From Pseudomonadota bacterium (GTDB lineage: Bacteria > Pseudomonadota > Gammaproteobacteria > Burkholderiales > Casimicrobiaceae), in assembly GCA_021784125.1 (NCBI GenBank), contig JAJXTF010000007.1:1-35427 (forward strand): a stretch of 35,427 nucleotides of DNA. The letters are read 5' to 3'. Shown piece by piece: positions 31,891 through 35,427 of this stretch. How positions within the stretch are numbered: the stretch's first letter is position 1; the number at the start of each line of letters is the position of its first letter. The position numbers and the translations under genes were made by a program. The notes under the pieces were generated by a model, which saw nothing but the letters and a program-made list of their open reading frames with translations, had not been told where the DNA came from and ran no database searches.

Positions 31891-34650
31891 TCAGCGGGCG
31901 GAGGCTGTGGCCGGCGCGAGCGCCGCAGCCTGCGCTTCCGCAGCCCGCACGTCGGGATGGTCCGGGCCGAGGGTTTCGCGCAACTCGGCCGCCGCGGCGG
32001 CGAACGCCTGCTGCGCCGCAGCAGACTCGCGTATCGCCACCTGCGCCCTGCCCAGCGCGAGCCAGATGCCGCCCAGCAGGCTCGAGTGCTGCCCGGAGGC
32101 AAGGGTCTGCTGTTCGATCCCGAGTGCGCGGCGCGCGTCGGCTTCGGCATCGGCAGGACGCCCCATCTCGAGTTCCAGCCGCGAACGCCGAAGCAGGACC
32201 GAAGGCAGAAGGTACCCACTCGACGGCGTCGACGAGGCGATGTCCACCGCGCGATCGGCGAATTGCAGGGCGGCAGGAAAGTCCTGACGCGCCCCAGCCA
32301 GCATCGAGCGCTCGGATGCGACGCTGACGAAGGCGACATGGCCCGCCGGCAACATGCGGCGCAGCCGCGGCTCGACTTCGTCGAGCGCCTGCTCGGCGCC
32401 GTCCAGGTCGCCGCGGTTGCGGCGGATCGACGCCTGCAGGGTCAACGACATGTTGGTGATGACCTCGTCGCCCGATGCGCGTGCCTCGGCCGAGGCGCGA
32501 TCGGCGTAGCGGGCCGCCTCGTCGCTGCGACCGAGATCCTTCAGGGCCCGCGCGTAGTTGGTGAGCAGCATCGGCGACACGCCCTTGCCGGCATCGTCGC
32601 TGCGGCTGATGTCGATCGCCTTGCGCAGCAGCCCTTCGGCGCGATAGGGCTGGCCCATCTGCACCAGCGCAATGCCCCAGTTGTTGAGCAGCGTCCCGGC
32701 CTGCTGCGTGTCGCCGCGGCCCAGCGCCTCCAGCTTGCGTTCGGCAACGGCGAACGCAGCGTCGGCTTGCCTGAAATGTCCCGCGACGCGATACGCCTCC
32801 GCCATTCCCTGCCACACCCGCTGCTCCAGCACCGGCGACGCAAACGGCAGTCCGGGAAGGAGCCTCTTCGCCTCCTCCGCGCGCTGCGCTCCGACGTCGG
32901 CCTCGCCCAGCATGCGCGCGGCATCGGCGGCAAGCAGCAGGCAATCGATGCGGTCATAGCGATGCTCGGCCTGGTCGGGAAGCACGGCGAGCGCCTCGGC
33001 GTAGATCCGATTCGATTCCTCGCGCTTCCCCTGATAGGCGAGCGCGCTCGCCCACGCGCAGGCCGCGCGCGCCCGCACCGCCGGGTCGGGGTCGTTGCGC
33101 GACAGTGCATACGCCCGCGCCAGCACGCGCCGACCATCCGCCTGGGCATCCAGCCTGGAGTAGTCACGGCCGATGGCGACGAGCAGGTCGCTGCGCGACG
33201 CATTCGAGGTCTCGCGCTCGACGATCTTCTCCCCGCGCGCGAGCAGCTCGGGCGCCGTGACCGGCTTGCCCGAAGGCGCCGCGTTGTAGAGCAGGAACCC
33301 GGTGAGGTCGTTGACCGCCTCGACGCGTGCCACTTGGCGCAGCGCGAAATCGCGCTGCTCGGCGGCGTGACGCCATTGCAGGATCGTGCCGGCGAGACCG
33401 ACCAGCGTTGCAACGGCCGCCAGCGACGACAGCGCGACCGGCAGGCGGTTGCGCTCGATGAACTTGGTCGCGCGATAGACGAATGAATCGGGACGTGCGC
33501 TGACCGGCTGGCTGGCAAGATAGCGGCGCAGGTCCTCGGCGAAAGCCGTGACCGAGGCATAGCGCTCGAGCGGCTCCTTCTTGAGCGCCTTGGCGACGAT
33601 GTTGTCGAGATCGCCGCGCAGCCGCCGCCGCAGGCGCTCGGGCGTCGTGCCCCGGGCCCCGGCGTTGGCAGTCAATGTTTCGGTGGTGGCGCTGCGCGTG
33701 GAGGCCACCGCCTCCGAGATCCGCGGGGCGGGCGTCTCGACGATGGCGTGGAGCAGTCCTGCCGGGCTGCGCAGCGTCGCGCCCGCCGGATGCTGGCCGG
33801 CCAGCAGCACGTAGAGCAGCACGCCCAGCGCGTAGACGTCGGTCGCCGTCGTGACCGGCAAGCCGGCGAGCTGCTCGGGCGCAGCGAACTCCGGCGTCAG
33901 CATCCGGCCCGCCTCGCGCGTCAGCTGCGTCGCGCCGCCTTCGCCTTCGTCGTCGTCGAGCAGCGTGGCGATGCCGAAATCGAGCAGCTTGACCACGCCG
34001 CTTTTGGTGACCAGCACGTTGGCGGGCTTGATGTCGCGGTGCACGATGAGGTTCGCATGCGCGTGCGCGACGGCCGCCAGCACGTCGAGGAACAACCGCA
34101 GCCGCGCCTCGACGCCGAAGCCCCTGCCGTCGCAGTACCGGTCGATCTCTTCGCCCTCGACGCGCTCCAGCACCAGGTAAGGCTGGCCGGTTGGCGCGAC
34201 GCCCGCGTCGAGCAACGCCGTGATGTGCGGATGGGTGAGGCGTGCGAGGACGTCGCCTTCGCGCCGGAAGCGCTGCTCGGAGGCGCGGCCCATCAGCGCG
34301 GCGTTGAGCAGCTTGACCGCAACCTTGGCCTCGTAGCGGCCGTCGCTGCGGTGGGCGAGCCAGACGCTGCCCATGCCACCGTGCCCGAGCAGCTCCTCGA
34401 GCGTGTAGGCGCCGAAGGTCTGCCCGGCGAGCGTCGCGCTCCCTGGAGGAGCCGGACCTTGCTCGAGATACCCGGCTGCATCGAGCGCGTCGGCCTCGCC
34501 GAGCAGCGCTTCGAGCTCCGCCGCGAGCGCCGCATCGCGCGCCCGCAGCGAGGCGAGCCACTGCGCACGCTCCGACTCCGGCTGTTCGAGGGCGCGGTCG
34601 AGCCACGGACTCAGCTGCCGCCAGCGCTCGCTGCCGGGGGGCGCGGGCAT
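31891..34650 (-). CDS. Transmembrane Ser/Thr protein kinase with C-terminal TPR-like region
   Basis: The 919-residue protein starts with a short helical region, then a Hanks-type kinase domain (about 80-375). The P-loop is GHGGMGSVWLA (89-99), the ATP lysine is Lys113 in VAVKLL, the catalytic loop HRDIKPANVL has Asp206, and DFG is at 224-226 with APEQ at 257-260. A single membrane segment (about 403-424, LPVALSSLAAVATLVGLAG) precedes roughly 490 residues of alanine-rich helical repeats resembling TPRs, expected to lie in the periplasm. This architecture is often encoded beside a Sigma70_ECF/TIGR02999 sigma factor, here 6 bp upstream. The signal sensed and the kinase targets are unknown. Confidence 0.92.
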   Translation of the reverse strand: MPAPPGSERWRQLSPWLDRALEQPESERAQWLASLRARDAALAAELEALLGEADALDAAGYLEQGPAPPGSATLAGQTFGAYTLEELLGHGGMGSVWLAHRSDGRYEAKVAVKLLNAALMGRASEQRFRREGDVLARLTHPHITALLDAGVAPTGQPYLVLERVEGEEIDRYCDGRGFGVEARLRLFLDVLAAVAHAHANLIVHRDIKPANVLVTKSGVVKLLDFGIATLLDDDEGEGGATQLTREAGRMLTPEFAAPEQLAGLPVTTATDVYALGVLLYVLLAGQHPAGATLRSPAGLLHAIVETPAPRISEAVASTRSATTETLTANAGARGTTPERLRRRLRGDLDNIVAKALKKEPLERYASVTAFAEDLRRYLASQPVSARPDSFVYRATKFIERNRLPVALSSLAAVATLVGLAGTILQWRHAAEQRDFALRQVARVEAVNDLTGFLLYNAAPSGKPVTAPELLARGEKIVERETSNASRSDLLVAIGRDYSRLDAQADGRRVLARAYALSRNDPDPAVRARAACAWASALAYQGKREESNRIYAEALAVLPDQAEHRYDRIDCLLLAADAARMLGEADVGAQRAEEAKRLLPGLPFASPVLEQRVWQGMAEAYRVAGHFRQADAAFAVAERKLEALGRGDTQQAGTLLNNWGIALVQMGQPYRAEGLLRKAIDISRSDDAGKGVSPMLLTNYARALKDLGRSDEAARYADRASAEARASGDEVITNMSLTLQASIRRNRGDLDGAEQALDEVEPRLRRMLPAGHVAFVSVASERSMLAGARQDFPAALQFADRAVDIASSTPSSGYLLPSVLLRRSRLELEMGRPADAEADARRALGIEQQTLASGQHSSLLGGIWLALGRAQVAIRESAAAQQAFAAAAAELRETLGPDHPDVRAAEAQAAALAPATASAR

Positions 34651-34656
34651 CGCGTT

Positions 34657-35214
34657 TCAGCCGATCTCGTCGCCCAGCGCGCGGCGCAGGTACAGGCGCG
34701 CCTTCAGCCAGTCGCGCTGGACGGTGCGCTCCGACACGCCGCGCAGCGCCGCGATCTCGGTCACCGAGAGGCCGCCGAAATACTTGAGATCGACGAGCTC
34801 GGCGAGCGCCGCATCCACCTGCGCCAGGGATTCGAGGACTTCGCCGACCCGCGATGGATCGGGCGAAGCGGAGGACTGATCGGCGACATCGGTGTCGAAC
34901 GAGGTCAGGTGAAACGCCCCGCCGCGCTTCTGCGCGTGCCGGTTGCGCGCGTAGTCGATGATCAGGCCACGCATCGCGCGCGCCGCGTACGCCATGAATC
35001 GCGCGCGGTCCGGATAGCGCGCGACATCGCGCAGCGAGAGGTCGAGGTAGGCTTCGTGGAGCAGCGTGGTGGCGCTCAGCGACACTCCGGCGCCGCGCCG
35101 CAACTGCTGCTGGGCGAGCCGGTGCAACTCGCCGTAGAGCGCCTGGAACAGCGCTTCCGCCGTCGGCGGCAGATCGCATCGAGCCTCTGCCGCGCCTGGA
35201 AACGTCGACGCCAT
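34657..35214 (-). CDS. ECF-like RNA polymerase sigma factor (Sigma70_ECF/TIGR02999 family)
   Basis: The 185-residue protein has LYGELHRLAQQQLRR near the N-terminus, TTLLHEAYLDLS and FMAYAARAMRGLIIDYARNR (region 2). A region 4 helix-turn-helix follows (LVDLKYFGGLSVTEIAALRG, then SERTVQRDWLKARLYL). This is the TIGR02999-type group, which typically partners Ser/Thr kinases with TPR tails in place of anti-sigma factors. It lies 6 bp upstream of such a kinase gene and is divergent from the tRNA. Phosphorylation control by the kinase is inferred from family context and not visible in the sequence. Confidence 0.93.
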   Translation of the reverse strand: MASTFPGAAEARCDLPPTAEALFQALYGELHRLAQQQLRRGAGVSLSATTLLHEAYLDLSLRDVARYPDRARFMAYAARAMRGLIIDYARNRHAQKRGGAFHLTSFDTDVADQSSASPDPSRVGEVLESLAQVDAALAELVDLKYFGGLSVTEIAALRGVSERTVQRDWLKARLYLRRALGDEIG

Positions 35215-35296
35215 CGCCTGTGCCCGCCTGACTGGGCCTCCATGAAGCCGGTCGTCCGGGAAGTTTACCCCGGTACCTGCCCGCGGCGGGCCGGGT

Positions 35297-35302
35297 TATA
35301 AT
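35297..35302 (+). promoter_or_regulatory. -10 box of the tRNA-Ala promoter
   Basis: GGGTTATAATGCGCGG contains a perfect TATAAT, followed by the GC-rich discriminator (gcgcgg) typical of stringently controlled stable-RNA promoters. The mature tRNA begins 12 bases after the hexamer. The -35 is not a good match to TTGACA. Confidence 0.65.
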
Positions 35303-35314
35303 GCGCGGCTACGT

Positions 35315-35390
<76 letters not shown>

Positions 35391-35400
35391 GATTCGCGAT

Positions 35401-35427
35401 AAGGCCTTGAGAAATCAAGGCCTTTTT
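35401..35427 (+). terminator. Rho-independent terminator after tRNA-Ala
   Basis: AAGGCCTTGA and TCAAGGCCTT form a perfect 10-bp stem closed by a GAAA tetraloop and followed by a T-run that reaches the window edge. It starts 10 bases after the tRNA CCA. This is the only textbook intrinsic terminator in the window. Confidence 0.92.

Noticed and set aside
30428-32287. 619-residue plus-strand ORF opposite the di-haem cytochrome and kinase
   Set aside because: It is a shadow of two recognised genes and is low in hydrophobic core segments.
33748-35301. 517-residue plus-strand ORF opposite the kinase and sigma genes
   Set aside because: It is antisense to genes with complete kinase and sigma motifs and has no recognisable domain.

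Overview
The window is very GC-rich, densely packed chromosomal DNA with 37 protein-coding genes, one tRNA and no insertion sequence, phage gene or CRISPR array. The gene sets hemA-prfA-prmC, hemC-hemD, rph-rdgB-hemW and a MidA-type methyltransferase divergent from a FolM-type pteridine reductase, together with the base composition, suggest a betaproteobacterium, most likely Burkholderiales. That placement is inferred from gene content and not from a phylogeny.

Layout. 51-4916: hemC-hemD plus a 2-hydroxyacid dehydrogenase (minus strand), a DenD-type dehydrogenase (plus) and dusA (minus). 5056-8691: a plus-strand sulfite-oxidation locus with an ECF sigma factor, a DUF4142 exported protein, a Tat-exported cupredoxin, and SorA/SorB sulfite:cytochrome c oxidoreductase. 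8783-14178: midA-like and folM-like genes, then a minus-strand chain rph-rdgB-hemW-(59-residue protein)-chaC in which every junction overlaps. 14308-16804: a remnant of a surface-polysaccharide cluster (glycosyltransferase, nucleotide-sugar SDR) ending in a chimeric gene that joins a pre-ATP-grasp N-terminus to the C-terminus of a Bug/TctC solute-binding protein. 16924-22822: a secreted S8 protease, then hemA-prfA-GNAT-prmC. 22947-25782: an unrecognised gene divergent from a SoxC/SoxD pair. 25843-30301: recG, an overlapping DUF4160/DUF2442 pair, a RidA-family protein and an FMN alpha-hydroxyacid dehydrogenase. 30314-35214: a di-haem peroxidase-like cytochrome, a transmembrane Ser/Thr kinase with a TPR-like tail, and its sigma factor. 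35315-35427: tRNA-Ala(CGC) with a promoter and a clear intrinsic terminator.

The functional theme is periplasmic sulfur oxidation. Two different molybdenum sulfite-oxidase-family enzymes, each paired with a c-type cytochrome, lie about 15 kb apart. Four haem-related genes (hemA, hemC, hemD, hemW) and a di-haem cytochrome are also present, although the haem genes are housekeeping. The sor locus resembles in composition the ECF-sigma-controlled, sulfite-responsive SorT/azurin/cytochrome locus known from Sinorhizobium meliloti, but no anti-sigma gene is visible. The strongest anomaly is the chimeric gene at 14308-14940. No wholly new defence or mobile system was found.
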